DNA of 6,467 nucleotides, from positions 1 through 6,467 of the forward strand of contig CABUXM010000101.1 of NCBI GenBank assembly GCA_902495545.1. The letters are read 5' to 3'. The stretch comes from an uncultured Collinsella sp. GTDB taxonomy: Bacteria > Actinomycetota > Coriobacteriia > Coriobacteriales > Coriobacteriaceae. Below the pieces are notes generated by a model, which was not told the DNA's origin, did no database searches, and saw only the letters and a program-made list of their open reading frames with translations. Of the stretch, positions 6,417 to 6,467 are shown one piece after another. A program made the position numbers and the translations under genes. Numbering within the stretch: the stretch's first letter is position 1; each line of letters begins with the position of its first letter.

Positions 6417-6467
6417 ATGCTGTTACATTTTTATGAGTTGGCAGACGGTGCGATTGAAGCCGCAGAC
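6417..6467 (+). CDS. Possible start of a divergent gene, 3' truncated by the window edge
   Basis: From the ATG at 6417 a plus-strand frame stays open for 17 codons to the last base, encoding MLLHFYELADGAIEAAD. The sequence looks protein-like, and its pattern (short beta strand, then GA-x-x-A) faintly recalls the N-terminus of 2-phosphosulfolactate phosphatase (ComB) family proteins; this is a guess from 17 residues. AGG at 6403-6405 is 11 bases upstream, an acceptable but weak ribosome site. The overlapping ATG at 6433 is in another frame and lacks any ribosome site. If real, the gene is divergent from the HD-GYP operon and shares its upstream region. Confidence 0.35.
   Translation, partial: MLLHFYELADGAIEAAD

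Noticed and set aside
6433..6467. ATG at 6433 as the start of a plus-strand gene
   Set aside because: No ribosome site upstream and it is out of frame with the more protein-like frame starting at 6417.

Overview
The window is GC-rich, densely coded bacterial DNA. Its gene content and protein style (a GluBCDA-like glutamate uptake system with the actinobacterial GluD N-terminus, and a Cys-containing sensor fused to GGDEF, response receiver and HD-GYP modules) suggest an actinobacterium of the Coriobacteriia, with Collinsella or a relative the most likely guess. That assignment is inference from protein character; no rRNA or other taxonomic marker is present.

Left part, plus strand (1-3065): a polar amino-acid ABC importer, most probably for glutamate or a related amino acid. 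It consists of a 5'-truncated extracellular binding protein, two permeases whose genes overlap by 4 bases, and an ATPase. A strong hairpin followed by a short T-rich run sits between the binding-protein gene and the permease genes, as expected if the binding protein is made in excess. Next, 87 bases downstream, comes a peptidase C26 / PuuD-like class I glutamine amidotransferase (3153-3962). A perfect 10-bp dyad without a T-tract lies in that gap. A very strong intrinsic terminator (3984-4026) closes the plus-strand genes.

Right part, minus strand (6329 down to 4068): a two-gene signalling operon convergent with the transporter. The first gene encodes a 626-residue protein: Cys-containing N-terminal sensor-like region, degenerate GGDEF (GCDKF) with an intact RxxD inhibitory-site motif, response receiver, then a complete HD-GYP c-di-GMP phosphodiesterase. 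The second encodes a standalone HPt phosphotransfer protein. Together they look like a phosphorelay feeding c-di-GMP degradation; no histidine kinase is visible here.

At the right edge a possible divergent plus-strand gene begins (6417 to the window end), but only 17 codons are visible. No RNA genes, insertion sequences, CRISPR arrays or phage genes were recognised. No gene-free stretch exceeds about 140 bases. The most interesting material is the c-di-GMP hybrid with its HPt partner, and the divergent C26 amidotransferase linked to a glutamate transporter.
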